DNA of 64,000 nt from JAUUSJ01 sp964439395 (GTDB taxonomy: Bacteria > Bacillota > Clostridia > Lachnospirales > Lachnospiraceae). Shown in pieces: positions 25,452-34,488 of the stretch. Location of the stretch: assembly GCA_964439395.1 (NCBI GenBank), contig CAYTNV010000009.1, positions 36,902-100,901 on the forward strand, in the 5' to 3' direction. A program made the translations under genes and the position numbers. The notes under the pieces were generated by a model, which was not told where the DNA came from, ran no database searches, and saw only the letters and a program-made list of their open reading frames with translations. How positions within the stretch are numbered: position 1 is the stretch's first letter; each line of letters opens with the position of its first letter.

Positions 25452-26398
25452 TTTTCTTCTTCCTCTAATAATTTCTCATACTGAATTCTTAACATTTGTA
25501 ATCTAAATTCAAACTGCTGCTTATCTTTTTCTGCTATCGTCGATAAAATAAGACCTGCAAAAAAAGATTGAATCGCTGCTAAAACAACAAAACCACATAC
25601 AATCAGAGTTGGAAAGTTTGGCACTGTTCCTGTCTCAACATAGGTAATTATAATTGGTACAAAAAATACTGTGGCAAGCAAGACAAGTAAAACTGCACAT
25701 ACAGAGAAAAATTCTAATGGCTTACAATTTTTATAAAGCTTTCCAATTGTTTTTAACACTTTAAATCCATCAGAGTAAGTATTCAACTTAGACTCACTTC
25801 CCTCTGGACGGTCACGGTACTCAATAATCTCATTTTCTACCAGCATATTTTTATCAACTGCATGAATACTCATCTCTGTCTCAATCTCAAATCCCTTTGA
25901 TAAAACAGGAAATGTCTTTACAAACTGATAGCTAAATGCCCTATATCCTGTCATAATATCTTTAATATCACTCTTAAAAAGATGATTAATCGTCTGTCTC
26001 ACAATTGTATTACCAAAATTATGAAATGGTCTTTTATTCTCTGTGAAATAAGTAGATGAGAGTCGATCTCCCACTACCATATCCACATTTCGCTCTAATA
26101 CACGACTTACCATTGCTCTGGCAAACTCTGGTGGATATGTATCATCTCCATCTAGCATAATATAGCACCTTGCGTCAATCTCTCGAAACATTCTTCGAAT
26201 TACATTTCCTTTTCCCTGCTGATACTCATGACGGACAACAGCTCCCGCCTCAGCCGCAATCTTTGCTGTATCATCACTAGAATTATTATCATATACATAA
26301 ATCACTGCCTCTGGCAGTTCTCTCTTACAGTCCTCGACTACTTTTTTGATTGTCTTACTTTCATTATAACAAGGAATCAATACTGCGATTTTATCCAT
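25448..26398 (-). CDS. Family 2 glycosyltransferase, membrane-anchored
   Basis: A 316-aa transferase of the dolichol-phosphate-mannose-synthase-like GT2 group. The GT-A core (about 1-225) has VLIPCYNESKTI, VYDNNSSDDTA, the DxD-type LDGDDTYPP (about 98) and DIMTGYRAFS (about 148). Two transmembrane segments follow (about 230-255 and 265-290), then a charged tail. Such enzymes load a sugar onto an undecaprenyl-phosphate carrier. The partner GtrA-type flippase is encoded just upstream (2-bp gap). The likely role is transfer of glucose or a similar sugar to wall polymers or surface glycans; the sugar is not evident. Confidence 0.87.
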   Translation of the reverse strand: MDKIAVLIPCYNESKTIKKVVEDCKRELPEAVIYVYDNNSSDDTAKIAAEAGAVVRHEYQQGKGNVIRRMFREIDARCYIMLDGDDTYPPEFARAMVSRVLERNVDMVVGDRLSSTYFTENKRPFHNFGNTIVRQTINHLFKSDIKDIMTGYRAFSYQFVKTFPVLSKGFEIETEMSIHAVDKNMLVENEIIEYRDRPEGSESKLNTYSDGFKVLKTIGKLYKNCKPLEFFSVCAVLLVLLATVFFVPIIITYVETGTVPNFPTLIVCGFVVLAAIQSFFAGLILSTIAEKDKQQFEFRLQMLRIQYEKLLEEEEK

Positions 26399-26400
26399 AC

Positions 26401-26817
26401 TTACTTTTCTCCTTTGAATATAAATAATTTACTGAATATATAATTCATTACAACTACAATAAAATTAGCTAGTATTTTGACCAAAACTGCATTATATCCC
26501 AATACTTCACTAAAAAGCCACATAATAAACACATCGGCTCCTAATGAAAGTAATCGGCATGATAAAAAAGCTGTGACTTCTCGAATCAATTCTCCAAAGG
26601 TCGTAGTAATACTCTCAAATACAAATATTTTATTCGTAATATAAGCGACTGCAACCGCCGCAATCCATGCAAATACTGTACTGACAATACTGTTGATTCC
26701 TAATAACTCATAGGAAATAAAAAAAGCAACAATATTTACAACCGTCGTCACTCCGCCAAAAAATAGATATAGAAAAATCTGTTTCCACCTTCTCCATATT
26801 TTTTTTATCTGCTCCAT
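26401..26817 (-). CDS. GtrA-family membrane protein
   Basis: A 138-aa protein with four transmembrane segments (about 15-38, 40-60, 77-97 and 105-130), matching GtrA-type flippases for undecaprenyl-phosphate-linked sugars. Characteristic pieces are LFFGGVTTVVNIVAFF near the start, AYITNKIFVFES in the middle and NYIFSKLFIFK at the end. It is the first gene of the gtrA-GT2-LRR-VWA-MoxR operon; GAGAGGAAG precedes the ATG. Confidence 0.88.
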   Translation of the reverse strand: MEQIKKIWRRWKQIFLYLFFGGVTTVVNIVAFFISYELLGINSIVSTVFAWIAAVAVAYITNKIFVFESITTTFGELIREVTAFLSCRLLSLGADVFIMWLFSEVLGYNAVLVKILANFIVVVMNYIFSKLFIFKGEK

Positions 26818-27137
26818 TTTTTCTTCCTCTCTCTAGTAATAATAGTTAATCATCACCCAATAAGCTGTCTAGTAAATTTTATTTAACGTCATTTTTCTTA
26901 ATATTTCTATATTTCACTAGATTACTTTATCCTACTTCGCTCTAGATTGCAACAAGATTTTTCTTAAGAAATTCTATCTAAAACAATTCCTTTATTATTT
27001 TTGAGAAAACATCTTTTATTTTATCATTAATTTTACCAGTTTTTTCCTTTTGTGCATGTTAGGTAAAACTAACCAAAATTTGATGCAAAAAACTATGCAA
27101 AATTACTGTTTTTTTTTAAAAGACAAGCATTTTTTGC
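26818..27137. other. Divergent intergenic region gtrA / ferredoxin
   Basis: AT-rich. It must hold the promoter of the minus-strand five-gene operon, but I found no convincing hexamer pair. No RNA or ORF is seen. Confidence 0.4.
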
Positions 27138-27166
27138 TTGCTATAATCAAAAAAATGTTATATTAT
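27138..27166 (+). promoter_or_regulatory. Promoter of the ferredoxin gene
   Basis: TTGCTA (27138-27143), 17-nt spacer, TATTAT (27161-27166), about 85 nt upstream of the ATG. Confidence 0.65.
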
Positions 27167-27251
27167 ATGAATATGAGTTGGGGTAGTCTCTACAACCAAC
27201 GAATACTACCAAATGTATTTATTATTAATTTAATTTAAGGAGGATATAACT

Positions 27252-27422
27252 ATGGCATATGTAATTTCTGATGATTGTATTTCTTGTGGAACTTGTGAAG
27301 GAGAATGTCCAGCAGGCGCTATCGCTATGGGCGATGGAAAATATGAAATCGATGCTGATTCTTGTATGGAGTGCGGAGCTTGCGCTGGCGTATGTCCAAC
27401 AGGAGCTATCTCTCAAGAATAG
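27252..27422 (+). CDS. fdx: 2[4Fe-4S] ferredoxin
   Basis: A 56-aa clostridial-type ferredoxin. It starts MAYVISDDCISCGTCEGECP and carries two CxxCxxCxxxCP cluster motifs (CISCGTCEGECP and CMECGACAGVCP), typical of the small electron carrier that serves pyruvate:ferredoxin oxidoreductase, hydrogenase, Rnf and the bifurcating Bcd-Etf complex. AAGGAGG lies 8 nt before the ATG. It has its own promoter and a very strong terminator, so it is a single-gene unit, as expected for a highly expressed carrier. Codon use favours the common forms. Confidence 0.97.
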   Translation: MAYVISDDCISCGTCEGECPAGAIAMGDGKYEIDADSCMECGACAGVCPTGAISQE

Positions 27423-27456
27423 TCTTAATTTCGATTTATTCGATTAAAAAGTATAC

Positions 27457-27491
27457 AAAAGGCTGTATGCCAAACGGCATACAGCCTTTTT
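27457..27491. terminator. Strong bidirectional terminator after ferredoxin
   Basis: A 15-bp perfect stem (27457-27471 with 27476-27490) with a 4-nt loop AAAC, flanked by an A run and a T run. It serves both the ferredoxin gene and the convergent MerR-type gene. Confidence 0.95.
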
Positions 27492-27495
27492 ATAT

Positions 27496-28185
27496 TTATA
27501 TGTTTATTTTCTTTCCATATCTTCTAAAAAATTTACTTTTTTTCTTCTTTTTCTTTGGAAACCAATCAAGTGAAGCGGCAACTTCTTGTCTTCCTTTTTG
27601 ATGTTCTCTTATTACTGCATCTAGATTTTTAAATCTCTGCTCCTCTTTCTCCTCTTGAATTCTCATTAAATATTCCATTTCTCGAATAACTCGATTAGAT
27701 ACATGATCTCCCACTTCCTCCCCTAATCTTCCATTATTTTCCTGCAAAGCATGTCCAATAATTTTATTCATAACAGTCTCAAATTCCAAAAGCTTACTCT
27801 CATTATTTCTAAGAGGTACAACTTTGCTCTCATTCTTTGTCTTTGGCACTAATGTATCATTTTCTTTTTCCATAAATGGTACTGCCTCCTCTCCAAAGCT
27901 TTGACGATTGATTTGTTCTTGGATTTCTAAAAGCCTCTCCATATTGACAGCCTCCCCCTCCTCTAACTCTGGAAGAATTTGCTTAATTGCCTTTAATTGA
28001 AATCCCATCTGTTTTAAATTACCGATACATTGAAGTATATGCAGTTCTTTCTCCGTATAGTATCTATGTCCCAATTCATTTCGTGGTATATTTAATTCTA
28101 ATTCCTCTTCCCAATAGCGGAGCACGTGGTTTTCTAAATCCAATTTCTTTGAAGCATCTGATATCATGTATCTTTTTTCTCCCAT
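27496..28185 (-). CDS. MerR-family-like DNA-binding protein
   Basis: A 229-aa protein with an N-terminal MerR-type winged helix (about 3-72): YMISDASKKLDLENHVLRYWEEEL, then HRYYTEKELHILQCI and MGFQLKAIKQIL. The rest (about 75-229) is charged and helical, probably coiled-coil (from about EMEYLMRIQEEKEEQRF), ending in a very basic KKKKKKSKFFRR tail. The layout recalls chromosome-anchoring or RacA-like MerR variants more than a metal sensor; no effector Cys motif is present. I chose ATG 28185 (GGAGG 5 nt before) over a TTG start at 28197 that overlaps the ribosome binding site. It is the next gene after dnaB, going right to left. Confidence 0.75.
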   Translation of the reverse strand: MGEKRYMISDASKKLDLENHVLRYWEEELELNIPRNELGHRYYTEKELHILQCIGNLKQMGFQLKAIKQILPELEEGEAVNMERLLEIQEQINRQSFGEEAVPFMEKENDTLVPKTKNESKVVPLRNNESKLLEFETVMNKIIGHALQENNGRLGEEVGDHVSNRVIREMEYLMRIQEEKEEQRFKNLDAVIREHQKGRQEVAASLDWFPKKKKKKSKFFRRYGKKINI

Positions 28186-28210
28186 AACATCCTCCAAATA
28201 TTTTTGTCCA

Positions 28211-28236
28211 AAAGAAAAGAGCCCTATGGGGCTCCT
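28211..28236 (-). terminator. Terminator downstream of dnaB
   Basis: On the minus strand GAGCCCC-ATA-GGGCTC is followed by TTTTCTTTT. It separates dnaB from the MerR-like gene. Confidence 0.8.
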
Positions 28237-28362
28237 ATTTTGACAAATATTCTAGTGATAGTTCACTAATCCCCATCTGATTTTTAATCTACCTTTTATA
28301 GTATATCAATTTTAAAATAAAGGAACAACGAATACCGTCATCTAATTTCTCTCTGTATTTTT

Positions 28363-29703
28363 CTATATTTTTTCTTTATTTGCAAATTTCGTGTATTGAC
28401 CGAGCCAAACAAGCTCTATACTTCCCGTAGAGCCATTTCTTTGCTTCGCCACAATAACCTCTGCAATATTTTTCTTCTCAGAATCTGGATTATAATACTC
28501 ATCGCGATATAAAAACATGACAACGTCGGCATCCTGCTCAATCGCTCCTGACTCTCTAAGATCAGATAACATCGGCTTATGATCTTGCCTCGCCTCAACA
28601 GCACGACTAAGCTGGGATAATGCGATAACAGGAACACTAAGTTCCCTGGCTAATACTTTAAGTGACCTGGAAATTTCAGAAATTTCTTGCTGTCTTGACT
28701 CACTTCTTCTCCCCGCATTTCCCGCCATCAGCTGCAAATAGTCAATAATAATAAGGTCCAATCCTTTTGTCTGCTTATATCTTCTACATTTGGAGCGAAG
28801 CTCTGTAATTGTAATACCAGGCGTATCATCGATAATTAAATTGGAATTTCCAATAATAGAGGCACCCTCCATTATTTTCTCCCACTCATCATCTTTAAGA
28901 TTACCTGTTCGAATTAACTGGGAATCTACCATGGATTCCATCGCCATAAGTCGCGTCACTAACTGCTCTTTTGACATTTCCAAGCTAAAAATCGCCACAG
29001 AGTAATCATTTTTTAATGCTACATGCTGTGCAATATTTAGAACAAATGCTGTTTTTCCCATCGCTGGTCTTGCCGCAATTAAAATTAATTCAGAAGGATG
29101 AAGTCCTGTCAGCTTATAGTCTAAATCTAAAAAACCTGTCGGAATTCCTGTGACAACACCGTGATTTCTCGCCGCCTCCTCAATAGAATCAAGTGAATTT
29201 AAGACAATTTCTCGAATTGGCGTGAAATCCTTATTATCTCCTGTATTTTGAAGAAGTGTAAAAATATTTTTCTCTGTCTTTTCTAAAATTGAAGTAGTCT
29301 CCTCATTGCCAAGATAACAGGAATTTGTAATATCCTCTGTCACCTTAATTAATCTTCGAAGCAGAGCTTTTTCTTGCACAATTTTGGCATACTGTACTGC
29401 ATTTGCTGATGTTGGAACTGTCTCAAGTAAATCCTTAATAAATTCAAGATTGCTAATAGATTCTGGTACACCCATCTCTCGCAACTTATTTTGTAAAGTA
29501 ACAAGATCTACTGGCTTTCCCTCCTGATAAAGACTGACCATTGCCTCAAATAAAATGCCATTTTGTGCCTGATAAAAGTCATCTTTATATAACATATCAG
29601 AGACTTCCACGATAGCATCTCGATCCATCAGCATAGAACCAATAACGGAGGCTTCTGCCTCCGCATTATTTGGCTGTATTTTTTTAATTAACGCTTCTTC
29701 CAT
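28363..29703 (-). CDS. dnaB: Replicative DNA helicase DnaB
   Basis: A 446-aa hexameric helicase that unwinds DNA at the replication fork. The N-terminal primase-interacting domain (about 8-115: QPNNAEAEASVIGSML) is followed by a RecA-like motor (about 175-446). Walker A is LIAARPAMGKTAFVLNIA (about 208), Walker B is LDLIIIDYLQLM (about 310), and the DnaB loop has QQEISEISRSLKVLA and ALSQLSRAVE. Length is normal and there is no intein. It is co-transcribed after gdpP and rplI (19 bp after rplI), the usual gdpP-rplI-dnaB order of Firmicutes. Confidence 0.96.
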   Translation of the reverse strand: MEEALIKKIQPNNAEAEASVIGSMLMDRDAIVEVSDMLYKDDFYQAQNGILFEAMVSLYQEGKPVDLVTLQNKLREMGVPESISNLEFIKDLLETVPTSANAVQYAKIVQEKALLRRLIKVTEDITNSCYLGNEETTSILEKTEKNIFTLLQNTGDNKDFTPIREIVLNSLDSIEEAARNHGVVTGIPTGFLDLDYKLTGLHPSELILIAARPAMGKTAFVLNIAQHVALKNDYSVAIFSLEMSKEQLVTRLMAMESMVDSQLIRTGNLKDDEWEKIMEGASIIGNSNLIIDDTPGITITELRSKCRRYKQTKGLDLIIIDYLQLMAGNAGRRSESRQQEISEISRSLKVLARELSVPVIALSQLSRAVEARQDHKPMLSDLRESGAIEQDADVVMFLYRDEYYNPDSEKKNIAEVIVAKQRNGSTGSIELVWLGQYTKFANKEKI

Positions 29704-29722
29704 CTACGTCACCTTGCCAATC

Positions 29723-30169
29723 TTATTTTTCCTCAACTTTTACTTTGAGCTCTCCCATTACCTTAGGATGCAATTTTAATTTAACAATATGATATCCTAA
29801 AGATTTGATTGGCTCTTGAAGCTGCATTTTCTTCTTATCCAACTCAAGTCCTAACTGCTCCTTCACTGCCACTGCAATTTCCTTTGTAGATACAGCGCCA
29901 AATGTCTTTCCGCCCTCTCCGACTTTCATCTTCACAGTAACTTCTTTTGTAGAAATATTAGCTGCAAGCTGCTTTGCCGCCTCAAGCTGCTCAGCTGCAA
30001 TCTTTGCTTCATTTGCTTTTTGAAGCTTTAAGTCATTTAAATTTTTTGTTGTTGCTTCCATTCCTTTCTTCTTTGGTAAGATAAAATTTCTAGCATATCC
30101 ATTGCTCACTTCTACTATCTCACCTTTTTTTCCTAATGACTTTACGTCTTCTAATAAAATTACTTTCAT
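29723..30169 (-). CDS. rplI: 50S ribosomal protein L9
   Basis: A 148-aa ribosomal protein of the large subunit. The N-terminal domain (MKVILLEDVKSLGKKGEIVEVSNGYARNFILPK) is the family signature. A long connecting helix (about 42-75) and a C-terminal domain (GKTFGAVSTKEIAVAV, then LKLHPKVMGELKVKV) follow. Full length. It lies between gdpP and dnaB; the 110-bp space before it contains a dispersed repeat (30193-30240). Confidence 0.97.
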   Translation of the reverse strand: MKVILLEDVKSLGKKGEIVEVSNGYARNFILPKKKGMEATTKNLNDLKLQKANEAKIAAEQLEAAKQLAANISTKEVTVKMKVGEGGKTFGAVSTKEIAVAVKEQLGLELDKKKMQLQEPIKSLGYHIVKLKLHPKVMGELKVKVEEK

Positions 30170-30192
30170 TTCTCTTCTTCCTTTCTATTGCT

Positions 30193-30240
30193 TTATAAAA
30201 CAGCGTAAGCCGTTTTCGCCCATCGGGCATCCAATGCGGT
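30193..30240. repeat. Dispersed repeat family B, copy 1
   Basis: TTATAAAACAGCGTAAGC, then a TTTTCGCC...GGGCAT...AATGCGGT pattern, matches 51681-51729 over about 48 nt with few changes. It lies between gdpP and rplI. Inner GCCCATCGGGC can pair. Function unknown. Confidence 0.6.
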
Positions 30241-30279
30241 TGACCTGTACATAAAAAATTCTAATCCACTAAGCTACAT

Positions 30280-32334
30280 CTATATATCTCCCTCTACTCT
30301 CATACACTCGAGAAGCTCCTTTAACTGTGTCATAGCCCCATCCATCGTTACCCCTGGAATCTGCGTCGCTGCCATATTCATATGACCACCGCCACCTAAT
30401 CTCTCCATAATTACTTGAACATTCATATCAATGGATCTTGCACTAATATAAATCTTATCCTTCAAATCTGTCAAGACAAAAGAAGCACGAATTCCCTTGA
30501 TGTCCAATAAGTCATTGGCAATCTGCGCACCTAAAATAGTTGGACTCTCCACTCCCTCTCCATCACAGATAGAAATGGCAAAATGATCCAAAAATTTCTC
30601 TGCCTTTCTAACTCCTTCTGCTTTCTTTTGATAAATAGATATCTCCTCACGGAACATTTTGCGAACTCTCGACATATCTGCACCACTTCTTTTTAGAAAG
30701 GCCGCAGCCTCAAATGTTCGAACTCCTGTCTTAGAAACAAAATTATCTGTATCGACCAAGATTCCAGAATATAACGCATCTGCCTCAATTGCTTTCAAAT
30801 CTGGCTTATCCACACTATACTGTAAAATCTCTGTTACCATTTCACAAGCGGAGGAGGCATACGGCTCTACATAAGATAGCACTGCATTTTGAATACTATC
30901 TTTTGTCTGTCTATGATGATCTAAAACTACAATAGTCTTTACATATTTTAATAAATCTTCACATTCCGTGAGACATGGTCGATTCACGTCCACGACAACT
31001 AACATAGTACTATCATCAATCAAATGCATTGCCTGCTCATTTGTTACAAACAAATCATCCCCATAAATAGAATGATTGTTCATCATCTCATGCATTACAG
31101 GCTTAATAGAGCTTGTTGGCTCATTCATCACGATATATGTTTTTTTGTCTAGCATTTTAGATAAACGATAAATTCCAATCGCTGCTCCCAGACAATCGAT
31201 ATCTGGAATTTTATGTCCCATAATCAGCACTTTATCTTTTGTCAACATCATTTCACGAAGAGCATGTGCCTTAACTCTCGCCTTAACTCGCGTATTTTTC
31301 TCAACACCTTTTGACTTGCCGCCATAGTATAAAATAGACTCTGGTCCTCTCTTGACAACAGCCTGATCTCCGCCGCGCCCAAGTGCCAAATCCATTGCCA
31401 TCTGTGCATATTCATTTGTCTTAATATAATTTGGAGCCTCTACTCCAAGTCCAATACTAAGTGTCACAGAAATCTCATTTCCTATATTAATCGCTCTTAC
31501 TTCATCTAAAACTGAAAATTTATTTTCCTGCAGTTTAGTCAAATGCTTCTGAGGAAAGATTGCAATAAATTTATCTTTCTCTAACTTCTTCACAATACCA
31601 TCTACATTTTGCATATATTTATTAATTTTTCTTTCTACCAAGGACATAAGAAGAGATTGCCTTACCTCATCTGTACTCTCCATCGCTTCTTCATAGTTGT
31701 CAATATAAATAAGCCCAACAACTACTTTTTGATTTTCACAGGCCTCCTTATAAGTAATCATTTCTGTCTCATCATAAAAATAGAGTGCAAACAGCATTTG
31801 ATCCCCTTCTAAGATAATATCCGAACTAGTTCCTTCCTTCTTTCGAATTTCAAGTTCCTCTACTCGAACTCTTTTTAACTCAATTCTATAATTATGTCCA
31901 TCAAAATCAATATACTGCTTTGCTTTATTTTGTGTTTTTCTTAATGTACTTTTTGATAATTCAGAAAAAATATTATAGATGAACTTTCGATTACTAAAAT
32001 CTCTTCCTACCATATCCTTGAACTCTCCGTTATACCAAAGAATTCTTCCCTCTTTATCGACTAAAGTATACGGTATAGAAAGCTCCTTTAATAACTTTTT
32101 TTGAATTTGTCCCTGTTCAAAGGCAAAATCAATTACCTGATTATAAATTTTGGATGACCACTTAGATGATAAACTAAATATAACCCAAAAATAAATAACT
32201 GTACTTATCGTCATAAGCACGCCTGCTTGAATAGAAATAAAAAACATAGCAACCGCCACAATTGCAAAAAATATAGTAAACAGAATTGGAATTTTTAAAT
32301 ATTTATTTACTATATCTCTTAAATTTCTGTCCAT
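30280..32334 (-). CDS. gdpP: Cyclic-di-AMP phosphodiesterase GdpP
   Basis: A 684-aa membrane enzyme that hydrolyses c-di-AMP, linked to wall homeostasis and osmoregulation. Two transmembrane segments (about 13-32 and 36-55), a PAS-like domain (about 80-165), a degenerate GGDEF domain (about 190-330) and the DHH-DHHA1 catalytic module (about 355-670) are in the normal order. DHH motifs include LIMGHKIPDIDCLGAA (about 369), VVVDVNRP, VVLDHHRQT (about 468) and GGGGHMNMAATQ near the end (DHHA1). Full length for the family (about 650-690). First gene of gdpP-rplI-dnaB. Confidence 0.95.
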   Translation of the reverse strand: MDRNLRDIVNKYLKIPILFTIFFAIVAVAMFFISIQAGVLMTISTVIYFWVIFSLSSKWSSKIYNQVIDFAFEQGQIQKKLLKELSIPYTLVDKEGRILWYNGEFKDMVGRDFSNRKFIYNIFSELSKSTLRKTQNKAKQYIDFDGHNYRIELKRVRVEELEIRKKEGTSSDIILEGDQMLFALYFYDETEMITYKEACENQKVVVGLIYIDNYEEAMESTDEVRQSLLMSLVERKINKYMQNVDGIVKKLEKDKFIAIFPQKHLTKLQENKFSVLDEVRAINIGNEISVTLSIGLGVEAPNYIKTNEYAQMAMDLALGRGGDQAVVKRGPESILYYGGKSKGVEKNTRVKARVKAHALREMMLTKDKVLIMGHKIPDIDCLGAAIGIYRLSKMLDKKTYIVMNEPTSSIKPVMHEMMNNHSIYGDDLFVTNEQAMHLIDDSTMLVVVDVNRPCLTECEDLLKYVKTIVVLDHHRQTKDSIQNAVLSYVEPYASSACEMVTEILQYSVDKPDLKAIEADALYSGILVDTDNFVSKTGVRTFEAAAFLKRSGADMSRVRKMFREEISIYQKKAEGVRKAEKFLDHFAISICDGEGVESPTILGAQIANDLLDIKGIRASFVLTDLKDKIYISARSIDMNVQVIMERLGGGGHMNMAATQIPGVTMDGAMTQLKELLECMRVEGDI

Positions 32335-32542
32335 TTTTATCCTCCTATAAAAACTGTACTTCTCACATTTTCGTGACTTTTGTTTTTCTCTATAATAGCG
32401 GACTGTAATATAAAATCACAGATTTGTCTATTAGTATATCACCTTTCCCTCTATTTTTAAACTATAAATATTATTTTATTTTTAAGATATTTTTAAGTAT
32501 TTATGACATCAGGTTTAAATAAAATTTACGAAGGAGTCAATT

Positions 32543-32600
32543 TCTATAGGTTTTGAAACAGTGAAAGCAGACGCCGAGAGAGCAAGCAGTCAGAAGACAT
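32543..32600. repeat. Dispersed repeat family A, partial copy upstream of trp
   Basis: TATAGGTTTTGAAAC, then GCAGACGCC and GAGAGAGCAAG, match the outer right arm of the long inverted repeat at 51823-52044 (read on its minus strand). Only one arm is present here. It sits about 70-125 nt upstream of the trp promoter. Confidence 0.6.
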
Positions 32601-32668
32601 ACCAAAAGGCAGAAAAAGAAATACTTTCCAATAAAAATTGCGCTCTATCATAAATTTTACTTTTTATC

Positions 32669-32697
32669 TTGACAATCTTATTATTTAGGATTATAAT
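32669..32697 (+). promoter_or_regulatory. Consensus promoter of the trp operon
   Basis: A perfect TTGACA (32669-32674), 17-nt spacer and perfect TATAAT (32692-32697). Transcription would start near 32704, just before the T-box leader. Confidence 0.92.
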
Positions 32698-32715
32698 TTT
32701 AAAAAAATTTGATAT

Positions 32716-32991
32716 CGTCCATGAAACCGTTGAAGTGGAGATAAAGGTAATCGTGCACTCGCAGAGAGTCGGGGTAGGTGGAAGCCCGATAGAACGCAGT
32801 TTATCAAATGGACCACGGAGGGCGCAGTCAAAGGCTTCGTTAGCTGAGTATTCTGCGACGTAAGGCATACGTTAGTTGTCAGGAATATGCTAGTATTCTA
32901 ATGAGTGTGAGAGAAATTCTCAAATTAAGGTGGCACCGCGGATTTTGATTTGTATCCGTCCTTGACTTATTTTGTCATGGACGGTTTTTTT
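32716..32991 (+). promoter_or_regulatory. T-box riboswitch (Trp) with terminator
   Basis: A tRNA-sensing leader. The T-box sequence AAGGTGGCACCGCGG is at about 32927-32941. The terminator stem CCGTCCTTGAC (32956-32966) / GTCATGGACGG (32974-32984) is followed by seven Ts; the alternative antiterminator would use the T-box bulge and the CCGTCC strand. In the stem I region the sequence TCAAATGGACCACGG (about 32806-32820) offers UGG, the Trp codon, as specifier, which fits the genes downstream. Uncharged tRNA-Trp should allow read-through. The start of stem I is approximate. Confidence 0.9.
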
Positions 32992-33018
32992 ATGCAATTT
33001 ATCAAAGGAGGAGTTTAT

Positions 33019-34488
33019 ATGAACTATCAACCAAGTTTTGAAGAGGCAAGTCAGTATGCGAAGAGTTATCGCTCCATTCCGATTAGCACAACTCTTTATT
33101 CTGACATCTGCACACCAATCGCATTACTTCGCATTTTAAAAAATGTGAGTCGTCACTGTTATATGTTAGAGAGCTTAGAGGATTCCACAAACTGGGGTCG
33201 ATATACCTTCCTTGGATATGATCCAAAGCTCGAGCTCAGCTGCATAAACGGAACACTTCATATTAAGAGCGGAACAGACATCACAATTAAAACAGATAAC
33301 CCTGGACAATATATCAAACAAATTATCGATGAAAATAAAAGTCCAAAGATTGAATCTCTACCACCATTTACTGGCGGTTTAGTTGGATATTTTTCTTACG
33401 ACTTTATTAAATATAGTGAATCAACTTTGAATTTAGATGCCAACGATGAAGAGAACTTCAACGATATTGACCTCATGCTTTTTGACAAAGTAATCGCTTT
33501 TGATAACTTTAAACAGCAGATTATTTTAATTGTCAATGTAAAAACAGATGCATTTAAAGAAAATTATGAAAAGGCGAAATTAGAGTTAGAGGCAATGGTA
33601 ACTCTCATAAAAGAAGGACAACAGGCCAAAATTCCACCTCTCAAATTAGAATCTGAATTCAAACCACTCTTCAATAAAGAAGAATACTGTGAAATGGTGG
33701 AAAAGGCAAAAAATTATATTTATGAAGGGGATATTTTTCAAGTAGTTTTATCTAATCGATTGGAAGCTAAAGTAAGTGGAAGTTTATTGGATACTTACCG
33801 TGTACTTCGAACAACAAACCCATCTCCATATATGTTTTACTTTAGCAGTGATGATATCGAAATTGCAGGTGCTTCACCTGAGACATTAGTAAAATTAAAA
33901 GATAATACGTTGCACACTTTCCCACTTGCTGGAACAAGACCAAGGGGAAAGACAACAGCAGAAGATATTGCTCTCGAAAAAGATTTACTCTCCGATCCCA
34001 AAGAGCTCGCAGAGCATAATATGCTTGTAGACCTCGGCCGAAATGATATCGGAAAAATAAGCAAATTTGGTAGCGTAAATGTAGAAAAATATATGTCAAT
34101 CGAGCGTTTTTCCCATGTTATGCATATCGGATCCACAGTGCAGGGTATCATTCGTGACGATAAGACAGCTCTCGATGCAGTTGGAGCCGTACTTCCAGCA
34201 GGAACACTCTCTGGTGCCCCCAAAATTAGGGCCTGTGAAATTATCAATGAACTTGAAAATAATAAACGCGGTATTTACGGCGGTGCAATTGGTTACCTCG
34301 ATTTCACTGGAAATCTTGATACTTGTATCGCAATCCGAATCGCATTTAAGAAAAATAATAAAGTATTTATTCGTTCTGGCGCTGGTATCGTTGCAGATAG
34401 CGTACCAGAAAATGAATTTCACGAATGTTTAAATAAAGCAAGGGCAGTTATCCGTGCCCTAGAATTATCGGAAGGAGGATTAGAATAA
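33019..34488 (+). CDS. trpE: Anthranilate synthase component I
   Basis: A 489-aa enzyme converting chorismate to anthranilate with ammonia or glutamine via TrpG. The feedback site is suggested by CYMLESLEDS (about 48-57). The chorismate-binding core has IFQVVLSNR, ASPETLV, FPLAGTRPRG, DLGRNDIGKI and GTLSGAPKIRA, ending with IRSGAGIVADS. I chose ATG 33019 (AAAGGAGG 8 nt upstream); the frame runs back into the T-box terminator. It overlaps trpG by one base. Confidence 0.96.
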   Translation: MNYQPSFEEASQYAKSYRSIPISTTLYSDICTPIALLRILKNVSRHCYMLESLEDSTNWGRYTFLGYDPKLELSCINGTLHIKSGTDITIKTDNPGQYIKQIIDENKSPKIESLPPFTGGLVGYFSYDFIKYSESTLNLDANDEENFNDIDLMLFDKVIAFDNFKQQIILIVNVKTDAFKENYEKAKLELEAMVTLIKEGQQAKIPPLKLESEFKPLFNKEEYCEMVEKAKNYIYEGDIFQVVLSNRLEAKVSGSLLDTYRVLRTTNPSPYMFYFSSDDIEIAGASPETLVKLKDNTLHTFPLAGTRPRGKTTAEDIALEKDLLSDPKELAEHNMLVDLGRNDIGKISKFGSVNVEKYMSIERFSHVMHIGSTVQGIIRDDKTALDAVGAVLPAGTLSGAPKIRACEIINELENNKRGIYGGAIGYLDFTGNLDTCIAIRIAFKKNNKVFIRSGAGIVADSVPENEFHECLNKARAVIRALELSEGGLE

